Assembly (NCBI GenBank): GCA_035308565.1
Contig: DATGGK010000184.1
Location: 19,449-83,448 of the forward strand
Length of the DNA: 64,000 nucleotides
Direction of reading: 5' to 3'
DNA from: JANXLS01 sp035308565
GTDB lineage: Bacteria; Planctomycetota; SZUA-567; H5-PLA8
Shown here: in pieces, positions 35,440 through 44,542 of the stretch
Layout: each line of letters opens with the position of its first letter
Numbering within the stretch: position 1 is the stretch's first letter
Translations under genes and position numbers: made by a program
Notes under the pieces: model-generated
Told to the model about the DNA's origin: nothing
Database searches by the model: none
What the model saw: the letters and a program-made list of their open reading frames with translations, nothing else

Positions 35440-36143
35440 GGCGCGTCGGTCCCTTTCGCATCCAGCGGCGTTGCGGGCAAATCGGTGATGGCGGCAGCCG
35501 CTCTTTTGCGCCCGAATTTCGCTTTCAAAAATGTGACGATGACCGGAAGCAGCGAGACGAAAATAACCGCCATGATCGACGCATCTAGATGCTTGCCGAT
35601 CTTGTCGTTGTAGCCGAGAAAATAACCGAGCATGCTCAAGCCCAAGATCCAGCCAATTCCGCCAAAGACGTTGTACGCCAAAAACCGCCGGTATGGCATC
35701 TGCGCAATCCCCGCGACCACGGGCGCAAACGTGCGGATCAGCGGCACAAATCGCGCGATGACAATTGTCTTTCCGCCGTGCCGCTCGTAAAACTCTTTCG
35801 TTTTCAACAGGTGATCTTTGCGGAAAAAGAATGTCTTTTCGCGCTCGTACATACCCTTCCCCGCGCGATAGCCGATCCAATATCCGACGGTGTCGCCCAG
35901 AATCGCCGCGGGGATGAGAAACAAATTCAACGTGAAAATGTCCAGCGGTGCGAGCTTATGCATCTCGCTCGCAGAATTACAGGCCAATCCCGCGGTGAAC
36001 AGAAGCGAATCGCCCGGAAGAAAAAAGCCGACGAGCAATCCCGTTTCCATAAAAATAATCGCCGCCATCCCTGGATAGCCGACGTAGGCGATCAAATCCT
36101 TGACGTTGTATAGTTTGTTGAATGTTTTGACGATCCAGTCCAT
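35436..36143 (-). CDS. DedA-family membrane protein
   Basis: 235 residues. SNARE-associated/DedA superfamily: ETGLLVGFFLPGDSLLFTAG at about 34-53 with the characteristic E-x(3)-G-F-x-P-G-D, and later FVPLIRTFAPVVAG near 140, the R-x(3)-F/P-x(2)-AG motif. Several DedA proteins act as flippases of undecaprenyl phosphate or phospholipids. Its stop overlaps the start of the epimerase gene, which hints at a cell-envelope polysaccharide role. A CCCTCACCCC type repeat lies just upstream. C-terminus basic, then Pro/Ala-rich. Confidence 0.92.
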   Translation of the reverse strand: MDWIVKTFNKLYNVKDLIAYVGYPGMAAIIFMETGLLVGFFLPGDSLLFTAGLACNSASEMHKLAPLDIFTLNLFLIPAAILGDTVGYWIGYRAGKGMYEREKTFFFRKDHLLKTKEFYERHGGKTIVIARFVPLIRTFAPVVAGIAQMPYRRFLAYNVFGGIGWILGLSMLGYFLGYNDKIGKHLDASIMAVIFVSLLPVIVTFLKAKFGRKRAAAAITDLPATPLDAKGTDAP

Positions 36144-36149
36144 GCCGAC

Positions 36150-36187
36150 CCCTCACCCCCGGCCCCTCTCCCCCAAGGGGAGAGGGG
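36150..36187. repeat. CCCTCTCCCC dispersed repeat, single unit
   Basis: CCCTCACCCCCGGCCCCTCT followed by CCCCCAAGGGGAGAGGGG: a hairpin of the same family as the palindrome at 13908, and nearly identical to 43073-43110. Confidence 0.75.
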
Positions 36188-36221
36188 AGAACGGCGACGC
36201 TTCGCTTCCCGAAACGTTTTT

Positions 36222-38210
36222 TCATTTCTTGCGGCGCAATACTTTCCCCTTTGGCGTGGTTCTCGGCAAGTCAAAATGCAGGTTTAATTCAAGACCCTTT
36301 TCGGCGTGGATTTCGGCCAGAAAATCTTTCACGCGCGATTGCAGCAGTTCAAATTCATTCGGCAGCAGCGCGCGCGGCGAGAGCGCGGCGCAATTTTGGT
36401 AGAGCGCGTAAAAATGCACGCGCCCCAAATCGTCCGGCACGCCGCCGAATTCGGCGAGCGCCGATGCCCGCTCCTCTTCGCCGGCCAGGGACGAGACTTC
36501 CGATCCGAACAGAATCGCCACGCGGCATTCCAGCAATCCTTTCATTCCGCCGGGAAAACGCAGCGTGTCCTGCGCTTCGATGTACGTCGGCAGCGTTGCG
36601 CCCTCCGCGTAATAAATGCGCCGCGCGGCGTCCACGTTTGGAATGTCCTTGAAACGGTCTTTGCTCGGATCGACGTAGGACAGCGTCGCGGGGCATTCCG
36701 ACGTGTAGCACAAATCGAAGCGTTTTCCGTAACTGTCCGCGGCCGGCTCGAAGAGCGCGCCGGCGGCGTTGCGCTTGATCTGGTATTCCGCCGGACGAAT
36801 GCGCCGCTCGATGAATGCCGGCAAACCGACGGGAGAAATCTCGCGCTCGAGCGGCGCGGGACCGAAACGATCTTTGGCTTTGTCCCAGCGCAGCAGCCGT
36901 TGAGCGAACAGATTGAACATGTACTCGTCGTCGGGATCGAGCCGGCTGGAGACTTGAAACAAATCGACTTTGCGTTCGGCTTTATCGGCGTCGCGCAGCA
37001 CCATTACGCGGCCGTCCTGAAAATCCACGTCGCATTCTGGCAGGATCGACTTGATGCGCTTGCCCAGCCGTTCGGCGTTATCCAGCGCGTAGGTGCCTTC
37101 GCCCAAATAAAACGAACAGGTTTCGTGCAGCGAGAGCCCGCTCACCGCGCAGAATTTGACCAGCGGCGCCAGATCGATCGGCAATTTCAGCGGCGCGCGT
37201 TCGAGAAATCCCGAACCGGCGACGGTCGGTTTGCCTGGCGATAGATTCAGTTTCGCGTCGCGCGTGCTCGCTTCCGCGACTGCGATCGAGCGCATTTCGG
37301 GAAGCGAGATTCCGACGAAGCATTCGGATTTGCCCGTCGAAAGTTTCTCGGCGAATTTGTTTGCCCAGTCCATGTACGAACTGGTGTTCTTCGTCGCCTC
37401 GTCGATTTTGAGCGGCGATTCCAGGCGCGTGAACACGCCTTTGTCGCGATCGGCTTTCAATTGCGTGTTTGCGAATTCGCGGAACGCATCGTCGTTCACG
37501 CCTTCGGGCCTGAAGATCAGCCACAATCCCGGCGAGACATTTTCGTAGAGAACTTTTTTGTCGTCCCAATGCGCCGCGAAGATTTCGTTCCACACCGCGC
37601 GAAGCGAGAAATGGCAGCCGAAGCTAGTCTTGAACGCTGTCTCGTTCTCCTCGGGCAGCGGCACTTTCGCGGCCGCGCCTTCTTTCGGCACGCGCCAGTA
37701 TGTTTTTTCGATCAGCTTTTCGTCACGGACAAGATAGTCGATCTGCATGTCGTCGCCGGTTTCGTTCAGGAAATGGCAGAAGTAGGCGCGGTTGGGATGC
37801 GGATCGCGTTCCGGCTCGCCGCAATGCGGACAGGCGCGCGGGACCATTTTGCCGGCGGCCGGCGAGTACATCGTCTTCGGCACCGGCTTGCGAATCGAAT
37901 CTTCAATCGAGCGGTGCACCGCGGCCAGATCGTTGAAGGGCGTGCGGCTTAAGCGCGGGTAGATTCCGAAGACGTACATCTTCTTGCATTTCGGGCAAGT
38001 GCGAATGGTGAACGCGATATCGGGAGCGAACGCGCCGTCCACTTTCAGTGCCCGCCCGCGAAACGCGCGCAGGTCGTCGGGGTATTCGAAATCTCGCGCG
38101 TGCCCGCCTTCGCCGTTGGCGGTGGGGAGATTGTTATCGAGCGCATTCGCGGTAAAAATCGTTGCGCAGAGGAGAATCGCGAAGAAATGGAAGCGGGCCG
38201 GCAGCGTCAT
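36222..38210 (-). CDS. Large exported protein with two zinc-ribbon-like motifs, unknown
   Basis: 662 residues, with GAGGA before the ATG. A signal peptide (MTLPARFHFFAILLCATIFTANA) is followed by a region with CPKCKK near 72 and ACPHCGE near 125, two CxxC pairs that could together hold one zinc. The rest is mixed alpha/beta without a family I know; it contains long charged segments and a weakly coiled-coil C-terminus (LLQSRVKDFLAEIHAEKGLE). The export signal and CxxC pairs suggest a periplasmic metal or thiol protein. No operon partner. Confidence 0.65.
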   Translation of the reverse strand: MTLPARFHFFAILLCATIFTANALDNNLPTANGEGGHARDFEYPDDLRAFRGRALKVDGAFAPDIAFTIRTCPKCKKMYVFGIYPRLSRTPFNDLAAVHRSIEDSIRKPVPKTMYSPAAGKMVPRACPHCGEPERDPHPNRAYFCHFLNETGDDMQIDYLVRDEKLIEKTYWRVPKEGAAAKVPLPEENETAFKTSFGCHFSLRAVWNEIFAAHWDDKKVLYENVSPGLWLIFRPEGVNDDAFREFANTQLKADRDKGVFTRLESPLKIDEATKNTSSYMDWANKFAEKLSTGKSECFVGISLPEMRSIAVAEASTRDAKLNLSPGKPTVAGSGFLERAPLKLPIDLAPLVKFCAVSGLSLHETCSFYLGEGTYALDNAERLGKRIKSILPECDVDFQDGRVMVLRDADKAERKVDLFQVSSRLDPDDEYMFNLFAQRLLRWDKAKDRFGPAPLEREISPVGLPAFIERRIRPAEYQIKRNAAGALFEPAADSYGKRFDLCYTSECPATLSYVDPSKDRFKDIPNVDAARRIYYAEGATLPTYIEAQDTLRFPGGMKGLLECRVAILFGSEVSSLAGEEERASALAEFGGVPDDLGRVHFYALYQNCAALSPRALLPNEFELLQSRVKDFLAEIHAEKGLELNLHFDLPRTTPKGKVLRRKK

Positions 38211-38442
38211 GAATTCCTCAAATGTCTATTCCGCAATGTAGCACAAAACGAGCGTGGACGGACGCACTTTCGGAGCGGCGGCACTCTTGCCGCCGTAAGC
38301 CGTTTATCTAACGAGACGCAATTTCCGCCATAATCGCCGTACGAATTCTTAGGATTAGTCGTCTTCGTCCTGTTGCGTTACACGAGCGATCAAATTAAGA
38401 TCGCGTGACGAGCGCTTCATTCAAACTCGCTGGAGGTGCCAA

Positions 38443-40293
38443 ATGCCTCAACCCGCTATCGCCAAAGCCGCGCCCGCCAAAGCGTGGTACGACAGCACAG
38501 TTCTGTGCATGGTTCTGCTGGTCTTTCTGTGGCCGGCGGGTGTGTTCGCGCTGATCAAGAACCGGCGGCTCGGCGCGTTTTCGAAGCTCATCATCGGCGG
38601 CGGCATCTCCGTGATGCTGCTGGCCGCGCTGGGCACATCGGGCTTCGCGGGCTACTGGTATTACAAGCATCGCACTTTCGCCGATCTGCCGTTCATTGGC
38701 AAATACCTCAAGCCGACGCGCGTGGCGGAAAATTCCGTTCCGAAAAATACGGCCAAGGACATCAGCAAAGATGCGGGCAAAGAGTTGGCGAAGGATATGA
38801 CCAAGCCATCCGATTTGCCTCTGCCGCCCGACAACAGGACGCCGGATAAAGTTCCCGACAACCCGCCGCCGGACACGAAGACGCCCGACAATCCTCAACC
38901 CGATTTGAAAGTGCCGGATTCAAAATCGCAGGACACAAAAACACCGGATTCAAAAGCTCCCGACACAAAGCCGCCGGAAACGAAACTTCCCGACACGAAG
39001 ACGCCGGATGCAAAGGAGCCGGACTTGAAGATTCCGGATACGAAGGCGCCTGACACGAAAGTTCCCGACGCCAAGATTCCCGACACGCCCAAGCTTGACC
39101 CCGCGGAACGCGCCGCGGAAGAGAAGCGCAAGCAGGACGACGCGCTGAAAGCGAAGGAACTCGCCGACGCCAAAGCGAAACTCGACGCCGCCAACGCTGA
39201 GAGGGAAAAGGCGGAGCTTGAACGCAAGCAGAAGGAAAACGCCGATCTGGCCAACGCGGAGCAAGCAGCGCGCAAACTCGACACCATCGCCGCCGAACTG
39301 CGCGACCGCGCCGTGCTCCAAGCCAACCAGAAAGCGCAGCAGGCCACGAAATACAAGAATGCGCTTGCGGATTACAACAGTGCCATCGCACTCGAACCGC
39401 AATTGTCGAACCTGGAAGTCGCGTTCAAACTTCACGTGCAGGATGTCTACAAGACCGACCGAATCGACGAAGCCAAATTCAATGAGTTTTTTAACGACGA
39501 ATACCTCCACGACTACAACACCAAGGAAAAGAAACGCCAGAGCGCGGTCGGCGGCTATGTCCGCGCGCTGCGTGAAAGCGATGCAGCCTTGAGCGCCGAC
39601 GAGAAGAAACTCAAGGCGGAGATCGAGGACACCAACAAAAAGCTCGCCGCCGCCGGCCGTCCGCTGATCGAACTCCCGCCGCCCGACGAGGCGCTCGAAA
39701 AAGACCTGGCCGCAAGCCGCGCCGCAGCGGCTGCGCTGCCCGAAAAGCTGGTGACGCTTGACGATCTGCGCGAACGGCTTGGCATAAAAGCCAGCGGCAA
39801 AGCTCCGCGCCCGGCCATCGCCGACAACCGCAACTCGAAAGATCCTTTCGCGCCAAAATCCAACGACAACGGGGGCGATACCGTGCCGCTCCCGCCCGAC
39901 ACAAAACCGCGCCAGCCGGCCGTCGATTTCAATCCCAAAGATATTCTGCCCAAGCAGCCTGACCAGCCCTCGCAACCCAAAATACCGGACGCAATCCCCA
40001 ACGAAACGCCCGGCGCGATCAGCAGCGCGGACATTCAAGGCATTTGGACGCGCAGCGACGGGCGCGTACAATGGAGTCTCGACGCCGGCGGCATCATGTT
40101 CGTGCACGGGCCGCGCCGCACGCAAGGCTCGTGGACGTTTGACGACAAAACGAATGCGCTCACCGTCAACCACGGCGGCGTGCTGATGAAATTCACGGTC
40201 TCAAAAAATCAGGATCAGCTATCGATGGTCGGCGGAGCGGGATCGAACGCGACGCTGCATTTCAATAAGGCAGGGGCAGGAGATAGGAGATAG
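38443..40293 (+). CDS. Membrane protein with PDxK repeat stalk
   Basis: 616 residues, GGAGG before the ATG. Two N-terminal membrane helices (VLCMVLLVFLWPAGVFALI and LIIGGGISVMLLAALGTSG) are followed by a long stalk. At about 110-215 the stalk contains roughly two dozen degenerate P-D-(T/S/L)-K units, for example KTPDSKAPDTKPPETKLPD. A coiled-coil rich in Lys/Ala/Glu runs to about 300, then a helical section, and a C-terminal lipocalin-like segment (DIQGIWTRSDGRVQW). The repeats look like a flexible extracellular or periplasmic spacer. The last codons are made of the GGAGATAGGAG repeat. Function unknown. Confidence 0.65.
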   Translation: MPQPAIAKAAPAKAWYDSTVLCMVLLVFLWPAGVFALIKNRRLGAFSKLIIGGGISVMLLAALGTSGFAGYWYYKHRTFADLPFIGKYLKPTRVAENSVPKNTAKDISKDAGKELAKDMTKPSDLPLPPDNRTPDKVPDNPPPDTKTPDNPQPDLKVPDSKSQDTKTPDSKAPDTKPPETKLPDTKTPDAKEPDLKIPDTKAPDTKVPDAKIPDTPKLDPAERAAEEKRKQDDALKAKELADAKAKLDAANAEREKAELERKQKENADLANAEQAARKLDTIAAELRDRAVLQANQKAQQATKYKNALADYNSAIALEPQLSNLEVAFKLHVQDVYKTDRIDEAKFNEFFNDEYLHDYNTKEKKRQSAVGGYVRALRESDAALSADEKKLKAEIEDTNKKLAAAGRPLIELPPPDEALEKDLAASRAAAAALPEKLVTLDDLRERLGIKASGKAPRPAIADNRNSKDPFAPKSNDNGGDTVPLPPDTKPRQPAVDFNPKDILPKQPDQPSQPKIPDAIPNETPGAISSADIQGIWTRSDGRVQWSLDAGGIMFVHGPRRTQGSWTFDDKTNALTVNHGGVLMKFTVSKNQDQLSMVGGAGSNATLHFNKAGAGDRR

Positions 40294-40388
40294 GAGTCAG
40301 GAGTCAGGAGTCAGGGGTCAGGAGAAAGCGCAGCGCGATTTGCCGCTGTTCTCCTAGCTCCTATCTCCTTTTTTACGGAGGGGAAGCT

Positions 40389-41399
40389 GTGAAACACCTG
40401 CATCTGTCGATTGTGTGCGTGGCTCTATTCTGCGTCGCGGTTCGCTCGGCCGACGCTGTCGTGGCCTTCAAGACAATCACGCAAGACGCCGCTGAGGCGG
40501 CGGTCAAAGCGGCGAAGGATGAAGCGGCAAAACTCGAAAGCCCCATTTACAAACCGGCGAAGACGAAGATGCACATCCATGTGCTGGGACGCGAAGGCAC
40601 ACTCATGGCTGCGTCGCAGGCCAACGGCGCCTGGCCGGGCAGCGACGACATCGCCACGCGCAAGGCGCGCACGTCGCTGGCGTTTGGTTTCCCGACGCGC
40701 GCGGTGGGCGAGCTTTCGCGGCCTGACAAAGAAGCGAAGGGCCCGCTTTATGGCATCGAACTTTCCAATGGCGGCTTGATCACGTTCCCTGGCGGCGTGC
40801 CGCTGCTCGACGCGGACGGCAATCTGTGCGGGGCGATCGGCGTGAGCGGCGACAGCGTGGACATGGATGAAAAAGTTGCGCTGGCCGGCGCGGAGGCGTT
40901 CAAGGCGCTCAAGGACGCGACGGTTGCGCTGTCCGCGCTCACGCAAAGCGCGGCTGTTTCGATTGCCATCGCCGCAAAATCCAAATCCGAAACGACGGAC
41001 AGCGGCATGCTCAAGGACAAGGACGGCAAATTTAAAAAGACGCGCATGTTCATCCGTGTCGTCGGCGTGGACGGTTCGGTGCTGGCCGCGTGCGGTTCGG
41101 AAGAGGCGTGGAAAGGCAGCGACGACATCGCGCAGCGCAAAGCGAAAACGGCGCTGCTTTTCAAACTGCCGACGCGCACCATCGGCGAACTCTCGCGTCC
41201 GGAATTGAAAGACAAAGGGCCGCTCTATGGCATCGAAATCTCCAACGACGCGCTGATCACTTTTCCTGGCGGCCTGCCGCTGATGGATGACAAAGGCAAC
41301 TGCGTCGGTGCAATCGGCGTGAGCGGCGACACGGTGGACAAGGACGAGGAAGTGGCGAAGGCGGGCGTGGAGGTGTTTAATAAAATGATGAAGAAGTGA
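40389..41399 (+). CDS. Exported tandem GlcG/HbpS (DUF336) protein
   Basis: 336 residues from GTG 40389 with GGAGGGG upstream. A signal peptide (1-22) precedes two near-repeat GlcG/HbpS domains at about 28-175 and 185-336. Both carry the diagnostic ARxxLxFxxPTRAxGELSRP, PLYGIExSN and TFPGGxPL, and GAIGVSGDxVDxDE blocks. HbpS binds haem and senses redox stress in Streptomyces; DUF336 proteins are otherwise poorly defined. The duplication would give a pseudo-dimer in one chain. Stand-alone gene between heptamer repeats. Confidence 0.82.
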   Translation: MKHLHLSIVCVALFCVAVRSADAVVAFKTITQDAAEAAVKAAKDEAAKLESPIYKPAKTKMHIHVLGREGTLMAASQANGAWPGSDDIATRKARTSLAFGFPTRAVGELSRPDKEAKGPLYGIELSNGGLITFPGGVPLLDADGNLCGAIGVSGDSVDMDEKVALAGAEAFKALKDATVALSALTQSAAVSIAIAAKSKSETTDSGMLKDKDGKFKKTRMFIRVVGVDGSVLAACGSEEAWKGSDDIAQRKAKTALLFKLPTRTIGELSRPELKDKGPLYGIEISNDALITFPGGLPLMDDKGNCVGAIGVSGDTVDKDEEVAKAGVEVFNKMMKK

Positions 41400-41507
41400 G
41401 GAGGGTTCAGCGTTCGTCGTTCATCGTTTATCGTTTATTACTCATCACTCTTGTCCAAAACAATTGCAAAACTCATAGGAAAATCGTGCCGACACCCGCG
41501 AGCCGTC

Positions 41508-41608
41508 AGTTCGCCCCTTTGGGGCTTTGGGCCGCATTACCGCAACAGACCCAGGGCTGCGCGCTGACGCGCTTGCCCTGGGCTATAAAAGTTCGCCCCT
41601 TTGGGGCT
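41508..41608. repeat. Shorter relative of the 360-bp element
   Basis: Shares AGTTCGCCCCTTTGGGGCT at the left, the GCCCTGGGCTATAAAAGTTC core and the same right end with the 6683 and 63642 elements, but lacks about 250 bases. Ends in TTCGCCCCTTTGGGGCT. Confidence 0.65.
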
Positions 41609-41687
41609 GACTGCGACGGCGCTCTTCGCTTGCCTATTTTGGACAGCAATGATTTATAATCATTCAGCATTCACCGTTCATCGTTTC

Positions 41688-42926
41688 TCACGCCCGCTCC
41701 TCCCATATTCGCGCGAGATGGACCAATGTCTCCGCGGCTTTGCACATGTCCTGCAAGCTCACCCATTCTTTTTCGCTGTGGACGTTGTGGAAGCCGGTGA
41801 ACAGGTTCGGTGTGGGGAGGCCGCGTTCGGTGAGGCGCGAGCCGTCGGTGCCGCCGCGGATGGCTTCGGTGGTCGGCGTGAGGCCGGCGGCGCGGATGGC
41901 GTCCATGGCGTAATTGACGGGGCGCATGTCGCGTTCGAGCCAGTAGCGCATGTTGGCGTATTGGCGGTAGATTTCGAGGTTGATGCGCGCGCGCGGTTCT
42001 TTTTCGCGGAGTTTTGCGACGGTTTTTTCGACGAGCCGGTGTTTGGCGGCAAGGCCGTCGATTTCGAAATCGCGCAGCAGCATTTCGATGCGGACCTGCT
42101 CGGGCGTGCCGACGATTTCGACGGGATGGATGAAGCCTTCGCGGCCGGAGGCATTTTCGGGACCGCTTTCAGCGGGCATGGCTTGCAGAAATTCAGTCGC
42201 CAGGCGCATCGCGTTGACCATGACGCCTTTGGCCCAGCCCGGATGCGCGGCGACGCCGGTGAAGGTGAGCACCGCGCGCGCGGCGCTGAAGGATTCGAAA
42301 TCGACTTCGCCGAGATTTTCGGCGTCGAGCGTGTATGCGGCGTCGGCGGCGAGTTCTTCGAGCGAAAGTTTTTCGGTGCCGCGCCCGATCTCTTCGTCGG
42401 GATTGAAACAGATGCGCACGGGGCCGTGCGGAACCTCTGGATGTTCGATCCAGTATTTCGCTGCGGCCATGACAGTGGCCACGCCGGATTTATCGTCGGC
42501 GCCGAGCAGTGTGGCACCGGAGGCGGTGACGATGTCTTCGCCGATTTTCGTTGCGAGCAGCGGGATGGAGTTCGTATCGAGAACCTGGCGCGGGTCGTCG
42601 GGCAGCACGATGGGCGAGCCATCGTAGCTGCGGTGAACGATGGGCTTGGCACGGCCGGGGCAGGCGTCGGCGGTGTCCACGTGCGCGAGAAAAGCGAGGC
42701 GCGGGGCGTTGGTTTTTTTTGACGTGCCGGGAATCGTTGCGAGGACGAAGCCGAACGGCGTGACTTTGACGTCGGCGAGGCCGAGTTCTTTGAGTTCGCC
42801 TTCGAGCTTGCGGATCAGCACCCACTGCTTTTCGGTGCTGGGCGTCGTCTCGGAATGAATCGAGCTTTGCGTGTCGATTTGGACGTAAGCGAGAAAGCGG
42901 GCCAGCAGGTCTTCGGAATCGATCAT
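41688..42926 (-). CDS. pepT: Peptidase T (tripeptidase)
   Basis: 412 residues, M20 metallopeptidase that removes the N-terminal residue of tripeptides in the cytoplasm. Zinc ligands and the general base appear in AHVDTADACPG (His/Asp; HVDT), LGADDKSGVA (bridging Asp) and FNPDEEIGRG (catalytic Glu pair), then DAENLGEVDFE and, at the end, GFHNVHSEKEWVSL with the last zinc His. The IRGGTDGSRLTERGLPTPN block is typical of PepT. ATG 42926 is preferred over TTG 42938. Stands alone. Confidence 0.93.
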   Translation of the reverse strand: MIDSEDLLARFLAYVQIDTQSSIHSETTPSTEKQWVLIRKLEGELKELGLADVKVTPFGFVLATIPGTSKKTNAPRLAFLAHVDTADACPGRAKPIVHRSYDGSPIVLPDDPRQVLDTNSIPLLATKIGEDIVTASGATLLGADDKSGVATVMAAAKYWIEHPEVPHGPVRICFNPDEEIGRGTEKLSLEELAADAAYTLDAENLGEVDFESFSAARAVLTFTGVAAHPGWAKGVMVNAMRLATEFLQAMPAESGPENASGREGFIHPVEIVGTPEQVRIEMLLRDFEIDGLAAKHRLVEKTVAKLREKEPRARINLEIYRQYANMRYWLERDMRPVNYAMDAIRAAGLTPTTEAIRGGTDGSRLTERGLPTPNLFTGFHNVHSEKEWVSLQDMCKAAETLVHLARIWEERA

Positions 42927-43072
42927 GACGAAACTCAATAACTCAATTCAAAATGAAAAATTCAAAATGCAAAATGAACCGCGTAACTAAAATGCTAATG
43001 CACGTTGTGATGAAAGCAAATTCTTTGAACTTAAAAATTTGATTCAAATCATGAACGCAAGCGCGGCCAAAC

Positions 43073-43110
43073 CCCTCACCCCCGACCCCTCTCCCCCAAG
43101 GGGAGAGGGG
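43073..43110. repeat. CCCTCTCCCC dispersed repeat, single unit
   Basis: CCCCTCACCCCCGACCCCTC followed by TCCCCCAAGGGGAGAGGGG and then AGAACGGCGGCGCTTCGC: nearly identical to 36150-36187 over about 50 bases. It sits after the selD stop. Confidence 0.75.
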
Positions 43111-43146
43111 AGAACGGCGGCGCTTCGCGAAGTTTTGAAACAGTTT

Positions 43147-44223
43147 CTAAATTATTTTTAACAAAGCACTTCCGGCGGGTTCGATGAAGCCGACTTCGAC
43201 GGCTTGAGAGACGCCGCGGCGTTTGAGGTCGGCGAGCAGTGCGTCGCCTTTTTCGGGCGCGACGGCGATCAGCAATCCACCGGAGGTTTCGGCGTCGAAG
43301 ATGATGCGGTGCAGCGCTTCGTCGAATGCGGCGGGCAGTTCGACGAGGCTTTGCAGCAAATCCTGATTCTGCTTGTACGCGCCGGACGACATTTTTTTAG
43401 CGGCGAATTCGCGCGCGCCCACGACCAGCGGCAGCGCGCCGGCGCGGAAGACTAGTTTGACGCCGCTGGCGGCGGCGATGTTTCGCGCGTGGCCGAGCAG
43501 GCCGAAGCCGGTGATGTCGGTGGCGGCGTGGATCGCCGTGTTGATGCCAAGCGCGCGCATCGAGTCGGCGGCGGCTTTGTTGAGCGCCGCCATCTGCTTG
43601 ATGCTGACGGCCATGACTTCGCCGGAGATGGCTTTCTTGCGAAACGCCGTTGTGGTCGCACCGGTGCCGAGCGGCTTGGTGAGGAACAAACGGTCGCCGA
43701 CTTTGGCGCCGGCGTTCGAGGCGACGCGGTCGGGATGAATCGTTCCGGTGACGGAGAATCCGAATTTGATTTCAGGATCGCGCACGGAGTGGCCGCCGAC
43801 GATGGTGCAGCCGGCTTCGGCGCATTTGTCCGCGCCGCCGCGCAAAATGTCGCCGAGCACCGACAAATCCAATTCCGTATTCGGAAAACAAACGAGGCTC
43901 AAGGCGGTCAACGGTTCGCCGCCCATGGCGTAGACGTCGCTGAGCGAATTGGCGGCGGCAACCTGCCCGAATTGGAACGGATCGTCGATGATCGGCGGGA
44001 AGAAATCGACGGTTTGAACCAGCGCGAGGTCTTTCGAGAGGACGTAAACACCCGCGTCGTCGAAGGAGGCCGGTCCGACGGCAAGGCGGGGATCGTGGAT
44101 GGGCGGCAGACTACGCAGAACCTGCGCAAGTTCCTTGGGCGGGATCTTGGCCGCTCACCCGGCGCAGGAGGCGTAGTGGGTGAGTTTTTTTTTGTCGTTG
44201 GGGAGGGGTTCTTCGGTGGGCAT
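43147..44223 (-). CDS. selD: Selenophosphate synthetase, itself a selenoprotein (in-frame TGA = Sec23)
   Basis: 358 residues if the TGA at 44157-44155 is read as selenocysteine. SelD makes selenophosphate from selenide and ATP for Sec and selenouridine. Reading from ATG 44223 the frame gives THYASCAG, then TGA, then AAKIPPKELAQVLRSLPP. Sec23 aligns with the catalytic Cys17 and Lys26 with Lys20 of E. coli SelD (GCGCKISPK). Downstream, VQTVDFFPPIIDDPFQFGQV, AMGGEPLTAL, GCTIVGGHSV, GATTTAFRKK, ITGFGLLGHARNIA and AETSGGLLI are standard SelD blocks. A SECIS-like hairpin lies 27 bases after the TGA. A standard ORF caller would start at 43926 and lose the active site. Confidence 0.92.
44112..44128 (-). 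promoter_or_regulatory. Bacterial SECIS-like hairpin in selD
   Basis: On the mRNA, TGCGCAG / CTGCGTA forms a seven-pair stem with a GTT loop; the loop lies 34-36 bases after the UGA. The core GCAGGUUCUGC resembles the E. coli fdhF SECIS core (GCAGGUCUGC), with one extra loop base, and the distance falls within the range accepted for bacterial SECIS elements. Confidence 0.75.
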
Positions 44224-44262
44224 GGTGGATTCGACTCGCTAAGAATTAAATGCCGAATTCGG

Positions 44263-44505
44263 TTACGAAGCGCGCGCTAGTTTTTTCGAAATCCTTTTCT
44301 GCGTTCTCCGTCTGTTCAATTTCGCAAACCATTCATCGACCTCCTTCATGACTTGCTCATGGGGTATCGTTTCTCCGCGTGCAATCTCCGCATTAGCCTG
44401 CTCGATTTGCTCCATGACCCAAAGCTCATGGCGCAACTGTTTCCACGAAATGTTGTCGGGAAGGTTGTCGAGCAGATTGCGGACGTGTTCTTTGACGGTG
44501 GGCAT
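44263..44505 (-). CDS. Second antitoxin-like protein (paralogue of the gene at 44770)
   Basis: 80 residues from ATG 44505; a TTG at 44529 is an alternative start. It is related along its length to the antitoxin at 44770: LPDNISWKQLRHELWVMEQI and IARGETIPHEQVMKEVDEW match LPAEISMEDAIYRLYVMQHI and IANGRVMPHEEAMKEIRSW. The C-terminus is basic (RRRTQKRISKKLA). It lies 37 bases after the toxin stop and 39 bases before the selD start, so the operon order is antitoxin, toxin, antitoxin-like, selD. It may be a duplicate antitoxin or a cross-acting regulator. Confidence 0.7.
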   Translation of the reverse strand: MPTVKEHVRNLLDNLPDNISWKQLRHELWVMEQIEQANAEIARGETIPHEQVMKEVDEWFAKLNRRRTQKRISKKLARAS

Positions 44506-44542
44506 GTCCGGTATTCCAAAATCGGGCAATCGGAATCCAATT

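Noticed and set aside
38950..40173. 407-residue minus-strand frame
   Set aside because: Antisense of the PDxK repeat protein; its repeats mirror those of the real gene.
43926..43926. Start of selD at 43926 (259 residues)
   Set aside because: It would remove the conserved N-terminal active site; the frame reads through the TGA with clear SelD homology to 44223.
44224..44245. tRNA T-arm-like sequence (GAGTCGAATCC, minus strand) near the selD start
   Set aside because: No matching acceptor, D or anticodon arms; the surrounding DNA codes for the antitoxin-like gene.
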